Source of the DNA: Spirochaetaceae bacterium
GTDB lineage: Bacteria; Spirochaetota; Spirochaetia; Treponematales; Breznakiellaceae
Reading direction: 5' to 3'
Assembly (NCBI GenBank): GCA_031269165.1
Contig: JAISZQ010000338.1
Coordinates: 1-18,907 of the forward strand
DNA: 18,907 nucleotides
Notes under the pieces: model-generated
The model's database searches: none
Seen by the model: the letters and a program-made list of their open reading frames with translations, nothing else
What the model was told of the DNA's origin: nothing
Shown here: piece after piece, positions 12,223 to 18,798 of the stretch
How the letters are laid out: each line of letters opens with the position of its first letter
Numbering within the stretch: the stretch's first letter is position 1
Position numbers and translations under genes: made by a program

Positions 12223-12405
12223 TGGTAGGCCCACCCCCCGTAACGCCTCGAATCACAGCGGAGGCTTGCGTCCCGTGGGGTTTTTGAACAGGCGCTTAAG
12301 TTGTTGACAGGGGTGTGCAACCGGCGGGATATACCAAGGAGCGCGATCAGCAACACCAAACGGTACGCCTCTTGAAGCGAGTGCTGTTTAGGGAGTCGGC
12401 GGGGT

Positions 12406-12557
12406 CGTCATTGTGAGAAGGCGGCACCATAGTTCGCGACGAAGCAATCCAGACGAGGAAGGCCCTTGTGTTGGAGTTTGCGAAGCAAACTCCTTAGCTC
12501 AACGCAAAGCGTTGAGCCTGTTTCGCCCGCTCTCATGAGCGGCGGCTCGCAATGACG
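12406..12557. repeat. GTCATTGCGAG palindromic repeat, long unit before yejA
   Basis: CGTCATTGTGAG opens and CTCGCAATGACG closes the 152-bp unit. Inside are two more perfect hairpins: GGAGTTTGC (12473-12481)/GCAAACTCC (12485-12493) and GCTCAACGC (12497-12505)/GCGTTGAGC (12509-12517). Nothing else is recognised from 12328 to 12405 or from 12558 to the yejA promoter. Confidence 0.75.
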
Positions 12558-12646
12558 GACTCATCGGATGCATTTGTTTGTGTCTGTTCGTGAGGTTCGT
12601 CGTTCAATTCTATGCTGTGCGTTTATCCTGACTCATCACCGCTTCA

Positions 12647-12675
12647 TAGACAGACCTCCATAAATCGCGCATAAT
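12647..12675 (+). promoter_or_regulatory. Promoter of yejA, leaderless configuration
   Basis: TAGACA (12647-12652), a 17-bp spacer and CATAAT (12670-12675). ATG 12682 follows the -10 by 6 nt, so the predicted first transcribed base is the A of the ATG. No Shine-Dalgarno lies upstream. Confidence 0.65.
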
Positions 12676-12681
12676 GGGCGT

Positions 12682-14568
12682 ATGAACATTGCGCCCGTCT
12701 TGAAATGGCTGTTTGTTATGGCGATGGCCCCCGCTCTGTGGGCCCAAACGGTTACCGCGACCCGCTTTTCCGTCCTCAACGAGCCGAAATACGCCGAGGG
12801 GTTTACGCATTTTGACTATGTGAACCCGCGCGCGCCGAAAGGCGGCTCTATCACGCTCGCGGCGACCGGCACCTACGACAACTTTCACGCCTATGCGTTG
12901 CGCGGGCATCGGCCCGGCGGGACGGAGTATCTCTACGATTCGCTTATGACGGGCTCCGAAGACGAGATCGGCGTGTACTACCCGCTCATCGCCGAGAAGA
13001 TCGAGTATCCCGACGACCTGTCTTCTATTATCGTCACGATCAATCCCAAGGCGCGGGATCAGGGCGGGCAGCCGATCACGGCGGAGGATGCCGCGTTCTC
13101 GTTTCGCCTTCTCGACACGAAGGGCGTCCCCCAGTTTCACCTTTACTACGGCGGGATTGAAGCCGTCGTGCTTGACGAGCATCGGGTGCGCTTTATCATG
13201 CCGGGCGCGGAGGAGGGCGAATCGGACGGAAGCACGGAAACAGAAGCGGACATTCAGAACCGAAGAGCCGCCAACCTCGACATGATTCTGGGGATGCTCT
13301 CGATGCCGATTTTCCCCAAGCGGTTCTGGGTTGACGCGGCCGGAAACGAGTTGCATAACTTTTCCGAGCCCTTGCTGGAGCCGCCTCTGGGGACAGGCCC
13401 CTACCGGATTGACAAATATGTGATGGGCCAGCAGTTGACCCTCTCCCGCGTGAAGGACTACTGGGCGGCGGATTTACCTTCGCGCGCGGGGTACTACAAC
13501 ATTGACGAGATCACCTACGACTACTACCGAGACGAGGGGGTGGCATTCGAGGCGTTCAAGGCCGGCGAGTACGATATTCGTGTCGAAAATTCGGCGCGGC
13601 GCTGGGCGGAGGACTATACGGGGAAGATTTTCGACTCCGGGCGCGTCGTCCGCCGGGAGATACCGCACGAGATTCCCCAGGGGATGCAGGGCCTCGTGTT
13701 CAACACGCAGCGCCCGCCGTTTACCGACCGCCGGGTGCGCGAGGCACTCTCGTATTTCCTCGACTTTGAGTGGATGAACAAGAACCTGTTCTATAACCAG
13801 TACACACGGACGCGCAGTTTCTTCCAGAATACGGAGTACGCCGCGCGGGGGTTGCCGGACAGCCTTGAGATCGCCGTGCTGGAACCGGTGCGGGACGCGG
13901 TTCCGCCCGAAGTGTTTACCACGGAGTTCCGGCTCCCGGTCAACAGCGGATCAGGCGACATACGGGACAGCGCGCGAAAGGCGGTCGCGCTCTTGAAAGA
14001 AGCGGGCTGGGAGTTGAAACGGGGCCGGATGATCGACTCAGGCGGCGCCCAAATGTCGTTTGAACTGTTAATCAACGATGTGAGCAGCGAGCGCATCGCC
14101 ATCCCCGTCCAGCGGAACATGGCAAAGTACGGCATCGAGATGCGTATCCGCATGGTCGACGACAGCCAGTACATCAACCGCGTGAGAAACCGCGACTTCG
14201 ATATGCTCTCGTGGGTCATGTCGGCTTCCGAGTACCCCAGCCCCGACCTGATGATCCTGTGGCACTCGGAACACGTTAACAACACATGGAACGTCGCCGG
14301 GGTCATGGACGACGCGGTGGACTATCTCACGGAAAGCATCGCCCGCTATCAGGGCGACAAAGCCGCGCTCGTTACCATCGGCCGCGCCCTCGACCGCGTC
14401 CTCACTTGGAACTACTACGTGATCCCCCAGTGGCACATCGCCAAATACCGCATCGCCCACACCGACAAATTCGGCTTCCCCGCAGAAAGGCCCACATACG
14501 GCCTCGGCACCGACACGTGGTGGGTGAAACCACCTGCCGTGGAGGCACTTGGGCGTGTCGCACCGTGA
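12682..14568 (+). CDS. yejA: YejA-type peptide ABC transporter substrate-binding protein
   Basis: A 628-aa family 5 (oligopeptide/microcin C type) periplasmic binding protein. A Sec signal peptide is visible (hydrophobic about 6-18, likely cleavage after ALWA, residue 21); no lipobox cysteine. YejA landmarks follow in order: LNEPKYAEGFTHFDYVNPRA followed by PKGG, a DSLM-like YLYDSLMTGSEDE, ITAEDAAFSFRLL, LGTGPYRIDKYVMGQQLTLS with RVKDYWAADLP, the YDYYRDEGVAFEAFKAGEYD region, ENSARRW, and a final TDTWWVK. In other bacteria this protein feeds the YejBEF permease; no yejBEF gene is present here, so it is an orphan in this window. The last 12 residues (617-628) come from repeat copy D. No Shine-Dalgarno; probably leaderless. 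Confidence 0.88.
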   Translation: MNIAPVLKWLFVMAMAPALWAQTVTATRFSVLNEPKYAEGFTHFDYVNPRAPKGGSITLAATGTYDNFHAYALRGHRPGGTEYLYDSLMTGSEDEIGVYYPLIAEKIEYPDDLSSIIVTINPKARDQGGQPITAEDAAFSFRLLDTKGVPQFHLYYGGIEAVVLDEHRVRFIMPGAEEGESDGSTETEADIQNRRAANLDMILGMLSMPIFPKRFWVDAAGNELHNFSEPLLEPPLGTGPYRIDKYVMGQQLTLSRVKDYWAADLPSRAGYYNIDEITYDYYRDEGVAFEAFKAGEYDIRVENSARRWAEDYTGKIFDSGRVVRREIPHEIPQGMQGLVFNTQRPPFTDRRVREALSYFLDFEWMNKNLFYNQYTRTRSFFQNTEYAARGLPDSLEIAVLEPVRDAVPPEVFTTEFRLPVNSGSGDIRDSARKAVALLKEAGWELKRGRMIDSGGAQMSFELLINDVSSERIAIPVQRNMAKYGIEMRIRMVDDSQYINRVRNRDFDMLSWVMSASEYPSPDLMILWHSEHVNNTWNVAGVMDDAVDYLTESIARYQGDKAALVTIGRALDRVLTWNYYVIPQWHIAKYRIAHTDKFGFPAERPTYGLGTDTWWVKPPAVEALGRVAP

Positions 14569-14605
14569 ACAGGCATCGGGCTCCCCTACGGGGGCAGAAC
14601 GCATT
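14530..14605 (+). repeat. CCACCTGCCGTGGAGG repeat, copy D (inside the yejA 3' end)
   Basis: CCACCTGCCGTGGAGGCAC starts at codon 617 of yejA, and the remnant carries the CCCCTACGGGGG hairpin and GAACGCATT. The GGATTGC...GCAATGACGG end found in the other copies is missing. The gene reads 12 codons into it before a stop. Confidence 0.8.
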
Positions 14606-14630
14606 CAAGTAAAGGGGGGAAAGCCTTCCC

Positions 14631-14814
14631 CTGTCAACAACTTAAGAATTTGGGTCCGCGAATGGCGCGAATAAATACGAATAATACATACCCAGCAGTG
14701 CGTATTCGCAACGCCATGTATGGCGCATATTCGCGTACATTCGCGGACAAAAAACTAAAAATCTGTATGATCCGTTGACCACTCTTATATTCCATTGGCC
14801 TAAGTTGTTGACAG
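14631..14814. repeat. CTGTCAACAACTTAAG element, 184-bp copy
   Basis: Ends CTGTCAACAACTTAAG (14631-14646) and CCTAAGTTGTTGACAG (14799-14814) are inverted with one mismatch. The core carries GTCCGCGAAT...ATTCGCGGAC and CGCCAT-GT-ATGGCG palindromes. Its core is almost identical to 18600-18784, differing at a few bases, 4 kb away. Confidence 0.85.
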
Positions 14815-14838
14815 GGAGAGGCGTCCCTTCCTTGCCTC

Positions 14839-15552
14839 TCAGCCAATATTCCGCACGATCCGCCGCACGATTTCCGCCGAATGGGTGGAGGCCACGGCGA
14901 GAAACTCGTCGAACTTGACCGCCGAATCCGCCCCGGCAATATCGGAGAGCGCGCGGATAACCATCACGTCAACGCCAAAGAGCGCGCCGGTATGGGCTAT
15001 CGACGCGGCTTCCATGTCCACGGCGGCAATCGCCGGAAAGGTCGCTTTCACCCGCGCTATCGCCTGGGCATCATGCATGAACGTGTCGCTGGAACCGATG
15101 AGGCCCCGGCGGTGGCGCATCGTACCGGGCAACACCTTCTCGGCCTGCAACTCGTCAATCGCCCGTTCCGCAGCCACCATATACGATTCCCGCACGGGGT
15201 AAGTCTGGCTCTGGCCGGGAAGTTGGCCCGGCGCGTAGCCAAAGGCCGTAAGGTCAACATCGTGGTACGCAAGCGCGTCCGCGACGACGACATCGCCGAT
15301 TGATTGGCCTTGTCCCATGCCGCCCGCCGACCCGGTGTTGATCACCAGAGACGGCTTATAGCGGTCGATGAGGACCGCGCAACCCACCGCCGCCGAAACC
15401 TTGCCGATGCCGCACCGGAGCAACACCACCGGTTTCCCTTCGAGATTCCCGATAAGATACTCAAACCCCCCGGCTTTTTCCCCCTTCGTGCCGTCAAGTT
15501 GCGAACGAAGCAGTTTTATCTCATCTTCCATCGCGCCTATCAGTCCCGTCAT
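14839..15552 (-). CDS. mtnN: 5'-methylthioadenosine/S-adenosylhomocysteine nucleosidase
   Basis: A 237-aa cytoplasmic enzyme (MTAN/Pfs) that cleaves adenine from methylthioadenosine and S-adenosylhomocysteine, recycling methyl-cycle by-products. The length fits the family (about 230). N-terminal LIGAMEDEIKLL contains the catalytic acid Glu11; FxCG-like LLRCGIGKVSAA, NTGSAGGMG, the substrate loop AVDMEAASIAHTG (Glu181) and the catalytic Asp204 in RALSDIAG are all present. RBS AAAGGAG lies 6 nt before ATG 15552. It is separated from the upstream 215-aa gene by 78 nt that hold a hairpin repeat, so it may be the last gene of the minus-strand operon or have its own promoter. Confidence 0.93.
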   Translation of the reverse strand: MTGLIGAMEDEIKLLRSQLDGTKGEKAGGFEYLIGNLEGKPVVLLRCGIGKVSAAVGCAVLIDRYKPSLVINTGSAGGMGQGQSIGDVVVADALAYHDVDLTAFGYAPGQLPGQSQTYPVRESYMVAAERAIDELQAEKVLPGTMRHRRGLIGSSDTFMHDAQAIARVKATFPAIAAVDMEAASIAHTGALFGVDVMVIRALSDIAGADSAVKFDEFLAVASTHSAEIVRRIVRNIG

Positions 15553-15580
15553 ATCCGTCTCCTTTATCTCTTGGTTGCGA

Positions 15581-15620
15581 CTGTTTCACCCAAGCGTTTC
15601 AAAACAGCCTTTTGAAACAG
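15581..15620. repeat. Short GTTTCAAAAC-family hairpin between two minus-strand genes
   Basis: CTGTTTCA (15581-15588)/TGAAACAG (15613-15620) and the nested GTTTCAAAA (15596-15604)/TTTTGAAAC (15610-15618) give alternative stems. There is no U-tract on either strand. It belongs to the family of 10884-11003. Confidence 0.65.
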
Positions 15621-15630
15621 TCCTTTCGCG

Positions 15631-16278
15631 TTATGTGCTTGAATAGTAATCAGCCACCAGTTTCCGCCACGGAACCCGCTCTTCCCGCAGATCCCATTCG
15701 ATGATCTTTTTGATGGTGAATTTTCTGGGCGAATCATGGTGAACAACGCCGAAACGCCCGCCGCCGATATAGGTAAGACTGTCTCCCGCTTCCAGCGTTT
15801 CCCGCTCTTTCAGTTTGGCGGCGATACAGTCAAAATGAAACACCGCGTCCCCCTCGCGGTCGCTGATCGCGCTTGCCAGGTCGGCGATCGGTTTACCGCA
15901 CAACGAACAGACGATCTCCGGGATCGGCTCGTCGGGCTTTTTTGCCGGCGCCCATTTCGGCCCGTCGTAGAACCCCGGCACTCTTTTATCACGATACGAG
16001 ATGGCTCTCGGTCTTTGGTAGGACGGAATCTGCCCGCGATTGTTTGTCGGGGATTTTTTGTTGTTCTCTCCCTCGCCTCTTCTCAATTCATAATGGTCGT
16101 TACGGCCATTTAAACCGTTGCGATCGTTGCGGTCGTTCCGGCCGCCATTGCGGTCGCCGTTCTGAGCGCCGTTGCGGTAGTCGCCGCCTTCCCCCCGAAC
16201 CGAAGACCGATTGCCCCTGTTGCGGTTTTTCCCGCCGCCCCTCGGCTTACCTCCTGCCTTCCCTCCATTGCCGTTCAT
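15631..16278 (-). CDS. Asn/Gly/Arg-rich protein with a C-terminal zinc-motif domain
   Basis: A 215-aa cytoplasmic protein of two parts. Residues about 1-85 are low complexity, basic and rich in Asn, Gly and Arg (repeated NDRN/NGGRN stretches), like RNA-binding tails. Residues about 115-215 form a folded domain with C-x2-C ... H-x2-C (VCSLCGKPIADL ... VFHFDC), a likely zinc site, then a predicted beta-rich end (SLTYIGGGRFGVV). ATG 16278 was chosen because AGGGAGGG lies 8 nt upstream; an open frame continues to 16350 but reads the preceding gene. It overlaps the 65-aa gene by 32 nt. I do not know its function; a nucleic-acid-related role is inferred from the composition. Confidence 0.75.
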   Translation of the reverse strand: MNGNGGKAGGKPRGGGKNRNRGNRSSVRGEGGDYRNGAQNGDRNGGRNDRNDRNGLNGRNDHYELRRGEGENNKKSPTNNRGQIPSYQRPRAISYRDKRVPGFYDGPKWAPAKKPDEPIPEIVCSLCGKPIADLASAISDREGDAVFHFDCIAAKLKERETLEAGDSLTYIGGGRFGVVHHDSPRKFTIKKIIEWDLREERVPWRKLVADYYSST

Positions 16279-16444
16279 CTTGCATCCCTCCCTGCGGAAG
16301 CCCCACCATTTCGTTGCCCACCACTTGAGCGATGCGAAAGATGGCCCCATATAGGTATTCCTCGTTGTTTATTTTTTGCTTCAGCTCTTCAATCCTTGCG
16401 GCACTTGAAGCTCTGTTCCGCTTCCGTTCTTTTAAGCCAATCAT
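16247..16444 (-). CDS. Small hypothetical protein coupled to yraN
   Basis: A 65-aa charged protein, basic at both ends, with a helical, coiled-coil-like first half (ARIEELKQKINNEEYLYGAI). No signal peptide and no family recognised. Its ATG overlaps the yraN stop as ATGA (16441-16444), and its end overlaps the next gene by 32 nt, so it sits inside a tightly coupled operon. The perfect stop-start overlap is the main reason to believe it. The C-terminal third lies over the ribosome binding site of the next gene and may be less constrained. Confidence 0.55.
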   Translation of the reverse strand: MIGLKERKRNRASSAARIEELKQKINNEEYLYGAIFRIAQVVGNEMVGLPQGGMQDERQWREGRR

Positions 16445-16794
16445 ACACTCTCCATAAATGCTGATGCAAGATGCCTTACACAGCCTGGCCCGATGAATAT
16501 AACATCGAAGCGGACTTGGTTGTTACTATATTCTCGATGATTTTCAAGAAAAATCTTAGCGGTTTCTACAATCTTTTTTTGCTTTTTTTGGTTGACGGAG
16601 TATTCAAGGTTTTCAAGGCTGTACGTTGCCCACGATTTCACCTCGACAAAGACCAGCGTCTCCTCTTTTTCCACGATAATATCGACTTCTCCGGCCTGCG
16701 AGCGGAAGTTACGCTCGATGATGCGATACCCGGCTTCCTCAAGGAAACGCGCGGCCCGGTCTTCCCCGGCTTTTCCCTTTGCGCTTGAGGTCAC
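16441..16794 (-). CDS. yraN: YraN family (UPF0102) nuclease-fold protein
   Basis: A 117-aa protein of the UPF0102 family, which has a restriction-endonuclease-like fold; the cellular role is unsettled. The signature is complete: GKAGEDRAARFLEEAGYRII then ERNFRSQAGEVDIIVEKEET and LVFVEVKSW, giving Glu12-like, Asp, Glu-x-Lys (E-V-K) residues of a PD-(D/E)xK core. The family often sits near rnhB or signal-processing genes; here it follows the HD-GYP gene. The start is GTG 16794, overlapping the HD-GYP stop as GTGA, and only a weak ribosome binding site is seen, so translation is coupled. Length is typical (110-130). Confidence 0.88.
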   Translation of the reverse strand: MTSSAKGKAGEDRAARFLEEAGYRIIERNFRSQAGEVDIIVEKEETLVFVEVKSWATYSLENLEYSVNQKKQKKIVETAKIFLENHREYSNNQVRFDVIFIGPGCVRHLASAFMESV

Positions 16795-17966
16795 TCTTTT
16801 TGTTTCCGGGTGGCGCGAACAATATAAAGGGAAGGCTGGTTGAGCAAGTCCACCGGTTTCTCGTTACCGGCGGGCGTTCCGTCTTTTCCCCTCGTGATAA
16901 CGACCAGCGGGCGGAGCGGCGCCTGTTGCCGCGCCTCAATTACCCGTGCCGTTCTTCCGTCATTGAGTAACACTTCCTGCCCGACCGGATAGATCCCCAT
17001 AATTTTGACAAAAGTCGCCAAGACTGACGGGTCGAAACGGTGGGCATTATCCGAAAGCAAGTTCCTCACCGCCTCGTAGCCGGTCATCGAATTCCGGTAC
17101 GGCTTTTCGTTGACCATCGCCTCAAAAGCATCCGCAACCGATATGATTTTCGCGCCAATGCCGATCCTGCTACCGTTAAGCTGCTGCGTATACCCCGTGC
17201 CGTTCCACCGTTCATGGTGTTGCAACACCATGTCGCCGATGATGTCATTGAACCGCAGTTCCTGCCTGACTATCTGATACCCGTATACAACGTGGGCCTG
17301 CATAAGCTCGCGCTCCAGATCGGACAGTTGCCCCTTTTTTTCCGTAATTGCCTTGGGCAAACGAACCATCCCCATATCGTGGAACAACGCGCCGAGCAAC
17401 AAGTCTTGATGAGGCACCTTGTTGGCGGACAGTTCACGAAAAACGGAGACGGATAGAATCGCCGTCTGCACCGCGTTTTTCGCCAGAGAATACCCGGCAA
17501 GATTGCCGTTCAGCACAAAAGACACCGCAGCCCGCGAACCGTTTTGTATAACATCGCTCAAACCCGCCGAAATCGCGTTTATCTGCCGCCCGTGCCGGGT
17601 TATGTCAAACTGCCGTCTTTCGATAAGAACGAATATTGCGTTCAGTTGCTGGATAATGCCGGTGATTGCCGCATAGAAAGCCGTCTCCTGATCCAGAGAC
17701 CCCCCTTCCTGTCCCCCGCCCCATTCCGGCTGACTGCTCCGTAATTCGGGCGCGTTTTGTGCGGCCCCTTTTGCCCGCTTGATACCCGGCCCGTCGATAA
17801 TTTCTCCGTCGGTAAGGACTTCCGTAATATTCCACCGCATAATCCGGTCAATATCCTTCTGTTCAAGGGGAACGTTCGCATCGACAAAAACATTACCCTC
17901 ATCGATATAGACAGGAGCGGAGAAAACATAACCGGCTTCAAGACTTTCAACAACAATTTTTTTCAT
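16791..17966 (-). CDS. HD-GYP domain protein with altered active-site motifs
   Basis: A 391-aa protein of the c-di-GMP phosphodiesterase HD-GYP superfamily, cytoplasmic. An N-terminal regulatory segment (about 1-140) starts MKKIVVESLEAGYVFSAPVY and carries a Gly/Gln-rich linker near 80-92. The HD-GYP core (about 150-325) keeps HD (His196-Asp197), His225, HHERWNGTGY (His250-His251) and VADAFEAM (Asp279). Three deviations: Asn164 where a helix-1 metal histidine is usual, HDMGM instead of HDIGK, and GTGYT instead of GYP. The C-terminal tail (about 326-391) resembles the short domain that follows spirochaetal HD-GYP cores. ATG 17966 was chosen because GAGGGGAA precedes it; an in-frame TTG at 17981 is unlikely. 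First gene of the minus-strand operon. Confidence 0.85.
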   Translation of the reverse strand: MKKIVVESLEAGYVFSAPVYIDEGNVFVDANVPLEQKDIDRIMRWNITEVLTDGEIIDGPGIKRAKGAAQNAPELRSSQPEWGGGQEGGSLDQETAFYAAITGIIQQLNAIFVLIERRQFDITRHGRQINAISAGLSDVIQNGSRAAVSFVLNGNLAGYSLAKNAVQTAILSVSVFRELSANKVPHQDLLLGALFHDMGMVRLPKAITEKKGQLSDLERELMQAHVVYGYQIVRQELRFNDIIGDMVLQHHERWNGTGYTQQLNGSRIGIGAKIISVADAFEAMVNEKPYRNSMTGYEAVRNLLSDNAHRFDPSVLATFVKIMGIYPVGQEVLLNDGRTARVIEARQQAPLRPLVVITRGKDGTPAGNEKPVDLLNQPSLYIVRATRKQKE

Positions 17967-18009
17967 AAATTCCCCTCTCAACAGAGGCTATTTTAAAATT
18001 CAGTAAAGG

Positions 18010-18240
18010 GAGCCTGTTTCAAAACACGAAAAGAGTTTTGACCGGCTGCGCTCAAGGTGAGCCTTCGGCTCCAGCGGTTTCTGATGTCTACGCTCACAAT
18101 TTGAGCCGCCCTTCGCGGAAGCCGGGCTAAAGCCGGGCCCTCGCCTTACGAAACCGCGTTTGTTAAAGGTTGCCGGGCAAACAAAGTTTACGGGCAAGCG
18201 GAACGTGCCTTGTCAAAACGTGAGGTTTTGAAACAGCCTC
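18010..18240. repeat. GAGCCTGTTTCAAAAC element, 231-bp copy upstream of the HD-GYP gene
   Basis: GAGCCTGTTTCAAAAC at the left and GTTTTGAAACAGCCTC at the right are inverted with one mismatch. The interior holds GAGCCTTCGGCTC and CCGGGCTAAAGCCGGG hairpins. Read on the minus strand, about 18140-18180 matches the interior of 10884-11003 (GCAACCTTTAA...GTTTCGTAAGGC), so the two are the same family in opposite orientation. No gene is seen. Confidence 0.7.
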
Positions 18241-18258
18241 AAAGGGGAAGTTTTCCCC

Positions 18259-18421
18259 GGTCAACAATTTAAGCAAATGGAATATAAAAATGGTCCCCAG
18301 ATTGCGCTACGCGCAACGATCCCGATTACGCCAATTTTTCGTATCTCAAACCCGTTTAATCTGTAAAAATCCAACAAACTTTAGTCCGCATAATCTGTGG
18401 ACACATATTAAAATTGTTGAG
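18259..18421. repeat. Degraded CTGTCAACAACTTAAG-type element
   Basis: GGTCAACAATTTAAG at the left and TTAAAATTGTTGA at the right match the family ends imperfectly, and GTCCCCAGATTG...TAATCTGTGGAC keeps the inner inverted repeat. Same plan as 12082-12222 with more changes. Confidence 0.6.
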
Positions 18422-18510
18422 AAACCTCACGTTTCTCAACAACTTCCGCTAAACACGCGGTTTTGTAAGGCCAAAGCCATGCTTTGGCTTTAGCCTGAAA
18501 AACCGCAGGA
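18415..18510. repeat. GTTGAGAAAC hairpin pair, remnant of the GTTCCAAAAC family
   Basis: TTGTTGAGAAAC (18415-18426)/GTTTCTCAACAA form a 12-bp stem around CTCAC, the same loop as at 3797. A second hairpin follows with GCGGTTTT...AAAAACCGC arms around GCCAAAGC-CAT-GCTTTGGC, ending in the GTAAGGC...TTTAGCCTG signature seen at 10940. No gene is seen in 17967-18907. Confidence 0.65.
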
Positions 18511-18599
18511 CTTGTACGCTCTCTCGCCGGTTAGCCGATAACACAACCGGGGTGCTAAACACGTCCATTTTTAATGGGTTGACAGCGGAAAGCCTTCCA

Positions 18600-18784
18600 C
18601 TGTCAACAACTTAAGAATTTTGGTCCGCGAATGGCGCGAATAAATACGAATGATACATACCCATCAGCGCGTATTCGCAACGCCATGTATGGCGCATATT
18701 CGCGTACATTCGCGGACAAAAAAACTAAAAATCTGTGTAACCCGTTGACCACTCTTATATTCCATTTGCTTAAGTTGTTGACAG
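18600..18784. repeat. CTGTCAACAACTTAAG element, 185-bp copy, first unit of a tandem array
   Basis: Perfect 16-bp terminal inverted repeats CTGTCAACAACTTAAG (18600-18615) and CTTAAGTTGTTGACAG (18769-18784). Core as in 14631-14814. A 14-nt spacer (CGGAAAGCCTTCCA) links it to the next unit, and the same spacer also precedes this unit (18586-18599). Confidence 0.88.
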
Positions 18785-18798
18785 CGGAAAGCCTTCCA

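Larger units (their letters stand above)
11903..12327. mobile_element. Composite MITE-like element with perfect 16-bp terminal inverted repeats
   Basis: CCGCCGGTTGCACACC (11903-11918) is the exact reverse complement of GGTGTGCAACCGGCGG (12312-12327). The 425 bp between contain large palindromes (12024-12070), the nested element at 12082-12222 and a second CTTAAGTTGTTGACAG end at about 12295-12310, but no credible gene. I see no target-site duplication. It fills about half of the 850-bp gene-free gap between the EIIA gene and yejA. Confidence 0.6.

Noticed and set aside
11865..12287. 140-aa plus-strand frame in the gap after the EIIA gene
   Set aside because: It lies entirely in palindromic repeats and has no domain signature or ribosome binding site.
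12610..13356. Minus-strand 248-aa frame over the start of yejA
   Set aside because: Antisense shadow of the YejA signal peptide and N-terminal domain.
14634..14939. Small minus-strand frame ending in a fragment rich in FIRAIRG-like residues
   Set aside because: It is produced by reading the CTGTCAACAACTTAAG element and the end of mtnN in an alternative frame.
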